A stretch of 64,000 bases of DNA from Candidatus Thiothrix putei (GCA_029972225.1 CP124756.1:2648001-2712000), one strand, 5' to 3'; shown: positions 29,763 to 39,028, numbered from the stretch's first letter. Notes: generated by a model from the letters alone, not told the origin. Translations and numbers: made by a program.

Positions 29763-30890
29763 TACTTTGCCCGTGAATAGCTGTTGAATAATGAGAAGCC
29801 CTCAAGCAAAGTACGGCTGTTATTGGCAACCGGTCGTCCTTTCCATGATCCAGATAGACTTCAGCGAATCCGATCAAACCGCCTTGAATGAGGGGCGTTA
29901 CCGCCATGCCCACCCTCGCGTCCGCCAACGGATGGAAGTGTTGTGGCTAAAAAGCCAGGGAATGGCGCATGGGGACATTGAACGGCTGGCACAGGTGAGT
30001 TCAACGACGGTCACCCGTTATTTGAAACGTTACCAACAAGGTGGGATCGCTGCCTTGGAACAACTGGATTTCCGTCGCCCAACCCGCCGGTTGGAACCTT
30101 TCCGTGAGCCCCTGAAGAAACATTTTGAGAAGCATCCACCGACCCGGATCAGTCAGGCGATCGCTGATATACAGCGCTTAACCGGCCTTGAACTCAAGCG
30201 GGAAGCCGTGCGGCTATTCCTGCATGACTTGGGTTTGTCCGTCAGGAAGGTGGGGATGATACCGGCGAAAGCCGACCCTGCTGCCCAGGAGACTTTTAAA
30301 AAAAGAGCTGGAGCCGCGTCTTGAGGAGGCCAAGGCCGGAAAACGCGCCGTTTTCTTTGTCGACGCCGCCCATTTTGTCCTGGCCCCGTTTCTGGGGTTC
30401 CTGTGGTGTTTCACCCGGCTGTTCATCCGCGCCCCTGCCGGACGCCAGCGCTACAATGTCCTCGGTGCGTTGAATGCAGTCACCCATGAACTGGTCACCG
30501 TGACCAATGACAGTTACATCAACTCCCAAAGTGTTTGTCAGTTGCTTCGGCAAATCAAGGCATTGGCCCTGGATGTCCCGGTGACCTTGGTGATGGACAA
30601 TGCCCGTTACCAGCGCTGTAGCCTGGTACAAACATTCGCCCAAACACTCGGGATCGAACTGTTGTTCCTACCCGCTTATTCCCCCAACCTGAACCTGATT
30701 GAGCGCCTCTGGAAGTTTGTGAAGAAGGAATGCCTGTATTCACGTTACCATGAAAACTTTACCGCGTTTGCGCAGGCCATTGATGCCTGTTTGGCACAAA
30801 CCCACACTACGCATAAAAAAGCCTTGGACTCCTTGCTGACTCTCAACTTTCAGACCTTTGAGGAATCTGCAATTATGGGCGGTTGAAGTA
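29763..30890 (+). mobile_element. IS630-family insertion sequence, copy 2 (innermost of the nest)
   Basis: 1128 bp, flanked by TA duplications at 29761-29762 and 30891-30892. The intact IS66 sequence (GAGGTAGCTGGCAG in copy 2) is restored by removing it, which fixes the boundaries exactly. It lies opposite to tnpC. Confidence 0.95.
29845..30886 (+). CDS. IS630-family transposase, copy 2, with +1 frameshift
   Basis: Same two-frame layout as copy 1: the first frame runs to 30324 and the second continues from the A7 run near 30298-30304 to the stop at 30886. The catalytic blocks VFFVDAAHF, VTLVMDNARYQR and NLNLIERLWKFVKKE are intact. It differs from copy 1 in a short cluster of synonymous changes at about 30372-30389. 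Confidence 0.85.
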
Positions 30891-31362
30891 TAGCTGGCAG
30901 GGCGTTGCGCCACCCGATGGGTCACCTGGGTGCCGATCACCTCATACTGGTCAGCCTCTTCCCCCTGAAGTTCCGGCGGGGTGAGGTGAATCACCTTGAC
31001 CGGGACATCGGCGGTAAAACGTAACCCGCAGTCATTCACGCAGTCATCCGGGCGCAGCTTGGGGGCTTTACCGCGTTGGTAGGTGACGGTAATGCTTTCA
31101 CCCTCGGGTGCGGCAACCGGGGTGGCGGCGGGGGCAAACAACGGCAACTGCGCCACCGGTATCTCAACCGGACGCTTTTCCGATTTGCTGCCAAAGACCT
31201 GTTGCCTGAACCACACCAGTTGGCGTTTTAATTCAGAAACTGCCTGTTGCAGGACGGCATTGTCTGCACGTAACCCCGCATTTTCCTCACGCAACGCCAG
31301 CATTTCCGCCACAATCGGCGGCATGGGAACGCTGGTGTCAGACGGGGTGGATGGCTTTAAAA

Positions 31363-31737
31363 TCATGGGCTTATTGTACCAGAATGTGGCTGCACAGGAT
31401 ACTGGTAACGCTTGAATTGTCTGGATTTTTGCACCTCAATGCCTGCTAAAATCAACTGCAAATCCGTCAGGGTCAGTTCGCGCTGCCCGCTAGTTGTCGG
31501 CTGCACCCGGTATTGCCCCTGCTCCAGGCGTTGGCTCCATAAGCAATAGCCGCTGGGTTCAAAATAGAGGATCTTCATCTGGGTTTTACGTAGGTTCACA
31601 AACACGAAATAATGCCCACTCAGGGGATTTTGCCCTAACTGGTTTTTCACCAAAGCGGTCAGCCCCGTAAAGCTTTTGCGCATGTCGGTGGCTTGGGTGC
31701 ATAGCCAGATGCGGGCGGTGGCGGCGGGGGCAAACAT
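31363..31737 (-). CDS. tnpB: IS66 TnpB (Orf2), copy 3
   Basis: 124 residues, nearly identical to copies 1 and 2 (one visible change, RTDLQ to LTDLQ). Intact. Confidence 0.9.
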   Translation of the reverse strand: MFAPAATARIWLCTQATDMRKSFTGLTALVKNQLGQNPLSGHYFVFVNLRKTQMKILYFEPSGYCLWSQRLEQGQYRVQPTTSGQRELTLTDLQLILAGIEVQKSRQFKRYQYPVQPHSGTISP

Positions 31738-32027
31738 CAGCGTTGGCTCAGGCGTAGTTCAACACCATTCCCCAAACTCAGCACAATGTGCCAGCCTTGC
31801 CCCAGCGCGGCATGACCCGCCGATAATGCTCCCAAGTCGATGAAGGTATTGGCGGGAACGGCTGGTTCCTCCACGCCATCTGCGGAGCGTAGACGCTGCC
31901 GCCATTGGCAAAAACTGGCGTAACCGATACTGTGCTGTTCACAAAATGCCGGGGCGGATAAGCCGCTGGCTTGCCATTGGCTAATGAGGGTTTGCCATTC
32001 GCTGGCACGGCGGTGAGGGCGTTTCAT
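31737..32027 (-). CDS. tnpA: IS66 TnpA accessory protein, copy 3
   Basis: 96 residues, same translation as copies 1 and 2. Confidence 0.9.
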   Translation of the reverse strand: MKRPHRRASEWQTLISQWQASGLSAPAFCEQHSIGYASFCQWRQRLRSADGVEEPAVPANTFIDLGALSAGHAALGQGWHIVLSLGNGVELRLSQR

Positions 32028-33821
32028 TGAGGTTTCCTTCGGTTGTTCAGGTTGGAAACCAGTTTAGGACGTGGAAATCGCGAGGGCTAGACGTGCTGAA
32101 ATGGTCGCTTACCAACGTGTCACCAGTCTCTACGACCTGATGGATGCGGCCTATTGCAGTGCTGATTTGCACGAATACAGCCGTCATCTGGGGCATGTCC
32201 CTCTGATTGATCACAATCCTCGCGGCGGACAGAAAGAAGCGTTTGAACCTGCTGATGCCGAGCGTTACAAAATTCGCAGCACCGTAGAACGAACCAATGC
32301 CCGCCTGAAGGATGAATTTGGTGGTCGGAATGTGTGGGTGCAAGGTGCGCAAAAAGTTTACAGCCACTTGATGTTTGGGATTTTGGTGTTGAGTGCTGAT
32401 CAACTGATGCGTGTCTTGTTATAAAGCGACTGGGTTTGAAAAAACACGGGAAGACTGACTGAAAAACAGGAGCAGTCGCATCGGTATGGGTGAAATTTAG
32501 CAAAAGTTACGGTAAAACTGAAAAAGCTCAGGTTTCGTTGGTCAAATTGAGTAAAAAATCGGCTGAATATGCGGCGTTCGGTCAATGCTGAAAATTGAGC
32601 AACTCAGTTTGTCGGATTTTGCAAGTCGCTCATAATTTATTATTGCAAACAAAATTAACTTGCTTTGATGATCAATTCTTTCTGTCCCCTTTTCTGTTTT
32701 CATGACTTTAGCAAGAAGATCAAAGTCTTTTGTAAACAAAGAAACTTTTCTTTCTTGATGTTCATGGGATAAAGTACGATCAATTAAAGACTTTATTATT
32801 TCTATTTTATTTAAAATCTTGAAAAGGCAGTGAATATTTCTTGGATGACCATCATACACTTCGTCAACAACAGCATAATCAATATCTGGATCACCATCAT
32901 GATCATATTTGAAATTATGTATCTTTAATTTCCCACTATTGCTTTTTAAAAAATTGCCACTTTTAAAATAAAGCATTTCAGTGATATACCAAAAGAAACG
33001 CATGAATGACTTATCAATCGTCAAGTATTTAATACCACAAATTTCTTTTTCTTCAGCATATTTCCAAAAATTTTCAACCCAATCAGTTTCAATCTTATTT
33101 GAAAAATAGTCTTTTAGAGAATGCTTCTTTGACTCTTCTTTAAATGTTTCTTTTTCTAATTTATCAGATAAAAGTAGCTTTTCAAATTTTGACTTAAAAT
33201 TTTCAAACGGTGTTAATGGAACACCTCTCGCATTCATTTTGATATATAAATCATCGGTTAACTTGAAATCATCAAGATTTATAAAATCGAATGTTATCTT
33301 ATTAAGATTTACTAAAGAATCAATTTTTCCACAGAATTTCTCATGGATTGCATCCAGCATTACTAACATCGCCGATACTGTTGGGTCATGTTCCCAAGAT
33401 GAAAAAAACCATGTGCAATCTTTGATTTTTTCACTAAGTTTTTTCTTGGATGTATTTTTTATTGTGATACTTCCAATACTATCAACCAGTGCTGTAATGA
33501 AATCTGTAGAACTTATTCTTGTTTCGTATCGAAATTTTTTCAGCTTATCCTTTTCATTCAAATACTTACCTCTTGCTGCTACATACCAATGCAATAGAAA
33601 TAACGTTGTTAAACGTTGCTGACCATCTAAAGGAGTAAATATGAGCAGATTCTCATCAACAGAACCGTATATAAAATCAAGATGCAAACCAGTATCAATT
33701 TTTTTAATTATACAAGACAAAATGTCTTCTCTAATTCTTTCTTCTGATTTTCTTCCCTGGGCATAATCACGTTGGATCATAGGTATCACAATGGTATATT
33801 TATCGATAAGTTTATAAAAAT

Positions 33822-35678
33822 TCATTTATTTTTACCTTCATCAGCTAGCAATGATGCTTCTAAAGTTACTTTAATGGCCTTTATATAATCATCCGCATCA
33901 TTTTTACCCCAGTAATAAAACTGAGAGGGATATTTAGTAAAATATTTCATAAAGACATACCGAGTACATGGAGGGACAAAAATACGTGATCCAGCTTTAT
34001 CAATATCAATAATATTTTGGCGTTTTACTATAAAAATTGAATTACTCAATTTTGTATTTGAACGACTATCCAATAATGCAAGATTACCTATTCCGTGTAG
34101 ATTATGATGAAAGCATTTATCAAATAAGGAAAAAACCATATCTTTAATTTTTGAATACTGATCTATAATGTCACGACTAATTTCCTGCTCATCCTTAAGT
34201 TCACTTATTCCATTTAATTTTTCGTTTTCATCATCATAAAAATTTGATAATTCATGAATAATTTTATCAACTTCCTTTTTATCAACTTCACTTTGAAGAT
34301 TTGTTTTTTCCTGCAACTCTTTTAAAACACCATGATGATCTTTAAACCAGCGTTCCCATTCCTTTTTGGTTTTCAACTCTTCAGAATTTTGAGCATGGAT
34401 ATGCTCCAAACTCCATGATATATTCTCACGATTATAATATCCAAATGGGAAGCGATATATTTTATTATTTTCATATTGAAGGGATGTATGCTTTATATTG
34501 AACCACAACAGAATATTTTTAATTAATTCCTTGTTTTTATCGTAACTTAATCCATCGATAAAATCCGATTTTGGCTTACTGAGTTCTAGTGTATTTTTTA
34601 TCTTTTCTTTCAAATCCGTCTTAAAGTCAACTTTTGACTTAGTTTCATATTCTATCTTCAAGTCACTAATTTCACACTTTTTTGCTGCAATCAGAAAACC
34701 AACCATTTGATAAAGCTCATCATCTTCAAACCACTCTCTGAAAACTAAGTGATAATTCTTCACTTTCATCCATTCTTCATGAAGATCCTTTGATAATTGA
34801 ATCCCATTTTTCGCTTTTAATTTACCGTAAAAGTACCTAAATGAATGGTCTTTATCACTTTTTTCTTGTTTTTTTGAAATCAAATCAAAGATAAACTCAA
34901 TTCTGGTCGGTGTTTCGCACTTCTTCTTATTCAAAAAATACCAAAAATCATCATCTTGCAGAGAAAGTTCAATCGTATCCCACTCCATAGCTATTTCGAG
35001 TTGTTTACGTCTAATAGTTTCCGCATGATCACCAAAATTCTTTTGTTGCAAGAACAATGCTTTAATAAGTTCCGCATTGGTCAGTTGGATTTTTCCCATA
35101 TTGAAGCGGGCAAAGACCTCATGTGAATCTTCTTCTTTATTAACATCATACCAAATAAATTTGACGTTATTTAGCAGATCACCAACATTAATCTCATATA
35201 TTCCACACCATTTTTCTATGGTGTTATAGGCATAAAACATATGTAAGAAATCTACATTATTTTCTGCTTCAGGCTTTGACTTTTCATTGATTTCTTTCAA
35301 GAAAACCGCACTACTATGTCCTTGTTGCTCTCTAGTTTCATAACGAATTTCAAAATTTTCAAGATCAATACAAACAGGGAGTTTTTCTTTGAATGATAAA
35401 TAACTAAAAATAATATGTATAGTTGTCAAACGTTGCTGACCATCTATAACCTCCCAAAAACCTTGATATTCACCATTTTCTATTTCTTTAACAATTAAAG
35501 GTTGTAGGCAATAGTAACTGTCTACATTATTTTTGGAGAATTCTAAAATATCATCAAGCAAATCATTGACCTGACGACATGTCCAACGGTAGCCGCGTTG
35601 GTAGGAGGGAATCAAGAATTTTTTATTCAATAAATCCTTAACTGGTACAAGTTTATCGTTCGCAATCTGTTCTGACAT
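33822..35678 (-). CDS. DUF262 / DUF1524 (GmrSD-like) protein
   Basis: A 618-residue protein with the GmrS-type DUF262 motifs FLIPSYQRGYRWTCRQVNDL and WEVIDGQQRLTTIHIIF near the N-terminus, and VFARFNMGKIQLTNAELIKA. The C-terminal half has the DUF1524 HNH-like nuclease features SWSLEHIHAQNSEE and HGIGNLALLDSRSNTKLSNS. In the type IV enzyme GmrSD the DUF262 part is an NTPase and the DUF1524 part a nuclease cutting modified phage DNA, so a defence role is a reasonable inference. I use the ATG at 35678 (MSEQIANDKLVPVKDLL); a TTG further upstream is less likely. It overlaps the next DUF262 gene by ATGA. The low GC contrasts with the flanking chromosome and suggests transfer. It appears intact, although its partner is broken. 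Confidence 0.85.
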   Translation of the reverse strand: MSEQIANDKLVPVKDLLNKKFLIPSYQRGYRWTCRQVNDLLDDILEFSKNNVDSYYCLQPLIVKEIENGEYQGFWEVIDGQQRLTTIHIIFSYLSFKEKLPVCIDLENFEIRYETREQQGHSSAVFLKEINEKSKPEAENNVDFLHMFYAYNTIEKWCGIYEINVGDLLNNVKFIWYDVNKEEDSHEVFARFNMGKIQLTNAELIKALFLQQKNFGDHAETIRRKQLEIAMEWDTIELSLQDDDFWYFLNKKKCETPTRIEFIFDLISKKQEKSDKDHSFRYFYGKLKAKNGIQLSKDLHEEWMKVKNYHLVFREWFEDDELYQMVGFLIAAKKCEISDLKIEYETKSKVDFKTDLKEKIKNTLELSKPKSDFIDGLSYDKNKELIKNILLWFNIKHTSLQYENNKIYRFPFGYYNRENISWSLEHIHAQNSEELKTKKEWERWFKDHHGVLKELQEKTNLQSEVDKKEVDKIIHELSNFYDDENEKLNGISELKDEQEISRDIIDQYSKIKDMVFSLFDKCFHHNLHGIGNLALLDSRSNTKLSNSIFIVKRQNIIDIDKAGSRIFVPPCTRYVFMKYFTKYPSQFYYWGKNDADDYIKAIKVTLEASLLADEGKNK

Positions 35679-35760
35679 AGCCCTATTTTCCGCCAAAATG
35701 AATTCAATCTGAACACTTTATCATCAACGTGATGACGTACTCAACCATAGCAAATACTTA

Positions 35761-35808
35761 TTGCTATTACTGAATAATTACTGATTGCTATTACTGAATA
35801 ATTACTGA
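35761..35808. repeat. Tandem repeat, 2 x 24 bp
   Basis: Two exact copies of a 24-bp AT-rich unit (TTGCTATTACTGAATAATTA plus CTGA) lie in the divergent region between the DUF262 operon and the P-type ATPase gene. They could hold regulatory sites; nothing more can be said. Confidence 0.8.
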
Positions 35809-35890
35809 TTGAAATTTTTTCAACTCAATGATTTCAAAATTCATAACTTATTGATTTCCATATATCACTCGACCGGTGTATAACAAGACT

Positions 35891-38377
35891 ATGAACAAAA
35901 ACTTAACTGGCCTTACCCAAGCCGAAGCCGTCCGCCGTTTGGCAGCCGACGGCGAAAACATGCTCCCCGGCAGTATCCCCAAATCCATGTTTGCCATCGC
36001 CTTGAGCGTGTTTACCGAACCCATGTTCCTGATGCTGTTGGGTGCGGGCGGCATCTACCTCGCCTTGGGGGATCGTGCCGAAGCCTCATTCTTGCTCGGT
36101 TTCGTATTCGTTGTGATTGGCATTACCTTGGCGCAAGAGCGTAAGACGCAACGCGCTTTGGAATCCCTGCGCGACCTTTCCGCCCCGCGTGCCTTGGTAG
36201 TGCGGGACGGGCAGGAAATACGCATTCCGGGACGCGAAGTGGTACGCGGCGATGTGCTGGTATTGCACGAAGGCGACCGCATTCCCGCCGATGCCTTGCT
36301 GCTGGATGGACAGTTGAGCGTGGATGAATCCCTGCTCACGGGCGAAGCTGTGCCGGTCAATAAGTCGCCTTCAACCACCTTATCTGCCAGCACCGTCGTC
36401 ACCAAAGGCGTGGGGATGGCGGAAGTCAGCGCGATTGGTGTGAATACCGCTGTCGGGCGCATCGGGCAAGCCTTGGCCTCGACGCAAGAAGCCCCTTCCG
36501 GTCTGCAACAAGCCTCGCGCAAGCTCATTATCATCCTGACCATCGTGGGTTTGACCTTCGCCACGCTGCTAGTACTGCTGGGCTGGCTGTGGGACGGACG
36601 GGCGTTTCTGGACAGTTTGTTATCGGGGATTGCGCTGGCGATGGCGATTTTGCCGGAAGAAATCCCCGTCATCCTGACCGTGTTTCTGGCCTTGGGTGCA
36701 TGGCGTATTTCCAAGCAACAAGTCTTGACGCGGCGCGTGTCAGCGGTCGAAGCCTTGGGCGCAATCACGGTGCTGGCGGTGGACAAAACCGGCACGCTCA
36801 CCCAAAACCGCATGAAGATGGAAGAATTGGTCGCGGCAGGTACAACGTTCACCAATGAAGGCGCAAACGCCCTGCCGGAAACCTTCCACGAACTCGCCGA
36901 ATTCACCCTGTTAGCCACGCCGCTCGACCCTTTCGACCCGATGGAAAAAGCCATTCAGACCTTCGCCCAGCAATGGTTGAAGGACACAGAACATTGGCAT
37001 TCACAAGCACCGGAATTTCAGTACGACCTGTCGGCGGAAATTCTGGCGATGACACAGGTATTTTCCAGCAATGACCCCACCCAGCATTTGCTGGCGTGCA
37101 AAGGTGCGCCCGAAGCGGTGGCGGATTTGTGCCATTTGCCCGCCGCAGAACGTGACATTATCCACCAGCAAGTGCTGAGCATGGCAGAGCGCGGCTTGCG
37201 TGTATTGGGCATTGCCAAAGGTCAATGGCAAGGCAAGGAATTACCGCCCAGCCAACACGATTTCAGCTTTACGTTTCTGGGATTAGTAGGGTTTGTTGAC
37301 CCGCCTCGCCCGGAAGTACCCGCTGCTATTGCCGAATGCCGTGCCGCTGGAGTACGCATTATCATGATGACGGGCGACCACCCCGCCACCGCACGAGCGA
37401 TTGCGCAACAAGTCAACCTGAGTGACCGCACCGCAGTCATGACGGGCGCGGAAGTGGCGGCACTCAGCGATGCCGAATTGCATGAGCAGTTGCAGCAAGT
37501 GGATATGTTCACCCGCTTGCAACCCGAACAAAAACTACGGCTGGTGCAGATACTGCAACAAAACGGTGAAGTGGTCGCCATGACCGGCGATGGTGTCAAT
37601 GATGCGCCCGCCCTCAAAGCCGCCGATATTGGCATTGCGATGGGTGAACGCGGCACGGATGTTGCCCGTGAAGCCGCTGCCTTGGTACTGCTGGATGACA
37701 GCTTTGCCAGCATTGTTGCGGCGATTCGGCAAGGGCGACGCATTTACGACAATATCACCAAGGCAACCGCGTTCACCTTCGCGGTACACATGCCGATTAT
37801 TGTGCTGGCACTGATTCCGGCATTGTTGCATTGGCCGGTGCTGTTGCTGCCCGTGCATATCGTCTTGCTGGAATTGCTGATCGACCCCGCCTGTTCGATT
37901 GTGTTCGAGGCTGAACCAGAAGCCAGCGACATCATGACCCGCCAACCGCGCAAATTGACCGATTCGCCGTTTGCGTTTAGTGCGCTACTTTATCCCATCA
38001 TTCAAGGCATTGCGGTGGCTGAGGTGCTGTTGCTGGGGTATTGGCTGATGGATGGGCAAGGTTTTCAGGCTGAAGAAATACGCGGAGCCATGTTCATGGG
38101 CTTGGTGCTGGGTTTGTGCTTGCTCATTCTTGCCAATCGTGATGCGGCGCGGACATTACTGCATGGTTTGACGGCAAGTAATCCGTGGGTTTGGCGGATG
38201 TTCGGCGCTGTGGGATTACTGCTCGTCGTGGTATTTACCGTTCCTGTGCTGCGCGACATTATGGGGTTTAGCGTCATGGGTATTCCCCAACTGGTGGCGG
38301 GCATGGCTTTGGTGCTGGGGATTGGTGTATCTCTGGAGATTTTGCGCTGGGTCAGCGGTCATGTCAGGGGGAATTAG
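35891..38377 (+). CDS. Cation-translocating P-type ATPase (P2-like)
   Basis: An 828-residue inner-membrane pump. The actuator domain has LLTGEAVPVNKS, the phosphorylation site is AVDKTGTLTQNRMK (Asp phosphorylated), and the hinge is MTGDGVNDAPALKAADIGIA. About ten membrane helices are arranged as in PacL/SERCA-type pumps. The M4 motif is LPEEIPVIL instead of the PEGLP of Ca2+ pumps, and M6 reads LLELLIDPACSIVFEAEPE, so the transported ion may not be calcium. The N-domain is short. I start at the ATG at 35891; an upstream in-frame GTG exists. No regulator or chaperone gene for a metal lies next to it. Confidence 0.88.
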   Translation: MNKNLTGLTQAEAVRRLAADGENMLPGSIPKSMFAIALSVFTEPMFLMLLGAGGIYLALGDRAEASFLLGFVFVVIGITLAQERKTQRALESLRDLSAPRALVVRDGQEIRIPGREVVRGDVLVLHEGDRIPADALLLDGQLSVDESLLTGEAVPVNKSPSTTLSASTVVTKGVGMAEVSAIGVNTAVGRIGQALASTQEAPSGLQQASRKLIIILTIVGLTFATLLVLLGWLWDGRAFLDSLLSGIALAMAILPEEIPVILTVFLALGAWRISKQQVLTRRVSAVEALGAITVLAVDKTGTLTQNRMKMEELVAAGTTFTNEGANALPETFHELAEFTLLATPLDPFDPMEKAIQTFAQQWLKDTEHWHSQAPEFQYDLSAEILAMTQVFSSNDPTQHLLACKGAPEAVADLCHLPAAERDIIHQQVLSMAERGLRVLGIAKGQWQGKELPPSQHDFSFTFLGLVGFVDPPRPEVPAAIAECRAAGVRIIMMTGDHPATARAIAQQVNLSDRTAVMTGAEVAALSDAELHEQLQQVDMFTRLQPEQKLRLVQILQQNGEVVAMTGDGVNDAPALKAADIGIAMGERGTDVAREAAALVLLDDSFASIVAAIRQGRRIYDNITKATAFTFAVHMPIIVLALIPALLHWPVLLLPVHIVLLELLIDPACSIVFEAEPEASDIMTRQPRKLTDSPFAFSALLYPIIQGIAVAEVLLLGYWLMDGQGFQAEEIRGAMFMGLVLGLCLLILANRDAARTLLHGLTASNPWVWRMFGAVGLLLVVVFTVPVLRDIMGFSVMGIPQLVAGMALVLGIGVSLEILRWVSGHVRGN

Positions 38378-38386
38378 TCCCTGACA
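38362..38386 (+). terminator. Hairpin between convergent genes
   Basis: TGTCAGGG and CCCTGACA form an 8-bp stem around the ATPase stop codon, with a 9-nt loop and a weak T-rich stretch after it. It is placed to end the P-type ATPase and the convergent ferritin-like transcript. Confidence 0.45.
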
Positions 38387-38395
38387 TTCCGTTAT

Positions 38396-38683
38396 TTAGT
38401 GATGCGCGATAGGTTTTTCAGTGAACAGATAATCTTTGAGTTCTTTGGAAAACCGTGCGTCTTTACGCCGAATCCATTCCAGCACCATCGAGGCGTGTTC
38501 TTTTTCCTCGTCACGGTTGTGCTCAAGAATGGCTTTGAGTTCTGGATCTTTACGGGCATCCGCACGCTGATTATACCAATCCACCGCTTCCAGCTCTTCC
38601 ATGAGCGACACGATGGCACGGTGCATATCGCGGGTTTCAGCGGAAAGTTCTTCCGCAGGTTCGTGATAACCGACACTAGACAT
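38396..38683 (-). CDS. Encapsulated-ferritin-like protein (EncFtn family)
   Basis: A 95-residue protein matching the encapsulated ferritin family: YHEPAEELSAETRDMHRAIV, SLMEELEAVDWYNQRADA and HNRDEEKEHASMVLEWIRR. The Glu and His residues that form the inter-subunit iron site in characterised EncFtn (Glu in the MEELEAVDWY helix, Glu and His in DEEKEH) are present, so ferroxidase activity is likely. Classical members carry a C-terminal encapsulin-targeting tail; here the protein ends soon after DYLFTEKPIAHH, and no encapsulin shell gene is in the window. It starts 15 bp after the cbpM stop with AAGGTG as ribosome site, so it is probably the last gene of the operon beginning at 40384. Confidence 0.87.
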   Translation of the reverse strand: MSSVGYHEPAEELSAETRDMHRAIVSLMEELEAVDWYNQRADARKDPELKAILEHNRDEEKEHASMVLEWIRRKDARFSKELKDYLFTEKPIAHH

Positions 38684-38698
38684 TTTCTACACCTTTAT

Positions 38699-39028
38699 TC
38701 AGTTGATGTTGATGACGCTATGGGGACTGTTCCGCAACGCCTTAATTTCATCCAGCAATTCCACCGCTAAAGCAGCACCTGCCAGATTGACACCCAAATC
38801 GCGCTGAAGCCGGATTATGGTACGCACCCGCCTCACACTATTGCCTGCGAACTGCCAACTGGTGGTGGTTTGCTGGTAATCAACGGGTTCAATAATCCCC
38901 TCGTCCACTATTTCCAAAAGCTGTTCGAGTGGCAGGCGACAAGAACGGCACAGCTCCTCCAGCGAAAACAGTGCGTTTTCTTCCAGAATACCCTCGACTA
39001 TTTCCTCTCGTTTCACGATTTGCATCAT
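38699..39028 (-). CDS. cbpM: Chaperone modulator CbpM
   Basis: A 109-residue MerR-like helical protein that binds the J-domain of CbpA and blocks its stimulation of DnaK. Family features are LFSLEELCRSCRLPLEQLLE near residue 20 and RVRTIIRLQRDLGVNLAGAA in the C-terminal half. It begins directly after the cbpA stop, the usual cbpA-cbpM order. Confidence 0.9.
   Translation of the reverse strand: MMQIVKREEIVEGILEENALFSLEELCRSCRLPLEQLLEIVDEGIIEPVDYQQTTTSWQFAGNSVRRVRTIIRLQRDLGVNLAGAALAVELLDEIKALRNSPHSVININ

Larger units (their letters stand above)
28596..31366 (-). pseudogene. tnpC: IS66 TnpC transposase, copy 3, split by IS630
   Basis: The N-terminal part (31366 to 30893) and the C-terminal part (29760 to 28596) join at [14 protein letters not shown] when IS630 copy 2 is removed. 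Compared with copies 1 and 2 the coiled coil reads ENAGLRADNAVLQQAVSELK instead of [13 protein letters not shown], an insertion of seven residues, one heptad. Differences from the other copies are concentrated at the 5' end; most of the rest is identical. The insertion makes it non-functional. Confidence 0.9.
28588..32112 (-). mobile_element. IS66-family element, copy 3, interrupted by IS630 copy 2 (middle of the nest)
   Basis: Ends GTAAACGGTCATT (28588) and AATGGTCGCTTAC (32112) with target duplication CAACGTGT at 28580-28587 and 32113-32120. Without the IS630 and its TA duplication it is 2395 bp, 21 bp longer than copies 1 and 2. The extra bases lie in the tnpC coiled coil. Confidence 0.93.
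27836..32424 (+). pseudogene. DDE transposase (IS4/IS5-type, DUF772 N-terminus) interrupted by IS66 copy 3
   Basis: The parts 27836-28587 and 32121-32424 join, after removing IS66 copy 3 and one CAACGTGT duplication, into a 351-residue frame (AQRV continued by TSLYDLMDAAY). The N-terminal half has the DUF772-like region ERSWFANAFVAKSVLNIVNT and KLPSESTFSRAF, and LCRDSTAIEARERP supplies a first catalytic Asp. The C-terminal part holds VPLIDHNPRGG and RSTVERTNARLKDEFGG, with the catalytic Glu in the ERTNARLK motif. Function is lost through the insertion. The exact IS family is uncertain. Confidence 0.8.
27736..32595 (+). mobile_element. IS4/IS5-superfamily DDE element, itself interrupted (outermost of three nested IS)
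   Basis: Proposed ends are ATTTTCAGCGTGAACC at 27736 and the complement of ATTTTCAGCATTGACC at 32595 (12 of 16 matching). Without the IS66 insert the element is about 1.33 kb. I found no clear target duplication, so the boundaries may be off by a few bases. It splits the DUF262 gene. Confidence 0.65.
26444..33825 (-). pseudogene. Second DUF262 protein of a defence-like pair, split by a nested IS stack
   Basis: The 5' part (33825 to ~32596) encodes about 410 residues. It holds the DUF262 ParB-like motifs VIPMIQRDYAQGR and IFTPLDGQQRLTTLFLLHWY, and the LYIKMNARGVPLTPFENFKS block common in the family. The 3' part (~27735 to 26444, about 430 residues) begins NFASGSYVYHDFDEKK and soon has LHDLVRVIRNLLIRVR, close to the WMRVIRNLV segment I know from DUF262 proteins. 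I infer one gene of about 840 residues, interrupted by the IS at 27736-32595. Both parts are low GC, unlike the IS and the flanking genes. The upstream DUF262 gene overlaps the start by ATGA. The exact join could not be reconstructed in frame. The last ~17 residues of the 5' frame come from the IS end. Confidence 0.75.

Noticed and set aside
36055..36954. 299-codon frame antisense to the P-type ATPase
   Set aside because: It overlaps strongly conserved ATPase motifs on the other strand and has Ser/Thr/Arg-rich composition typical of a shadow frame.
38392..38676. Alternative 94-codon frame over the ferritin-like gene
   Set aside because: It is a shifted reading of the EncFtn gene without family motifs; the 95-residue frame at 38396-38683 matches EncFtn throughout.
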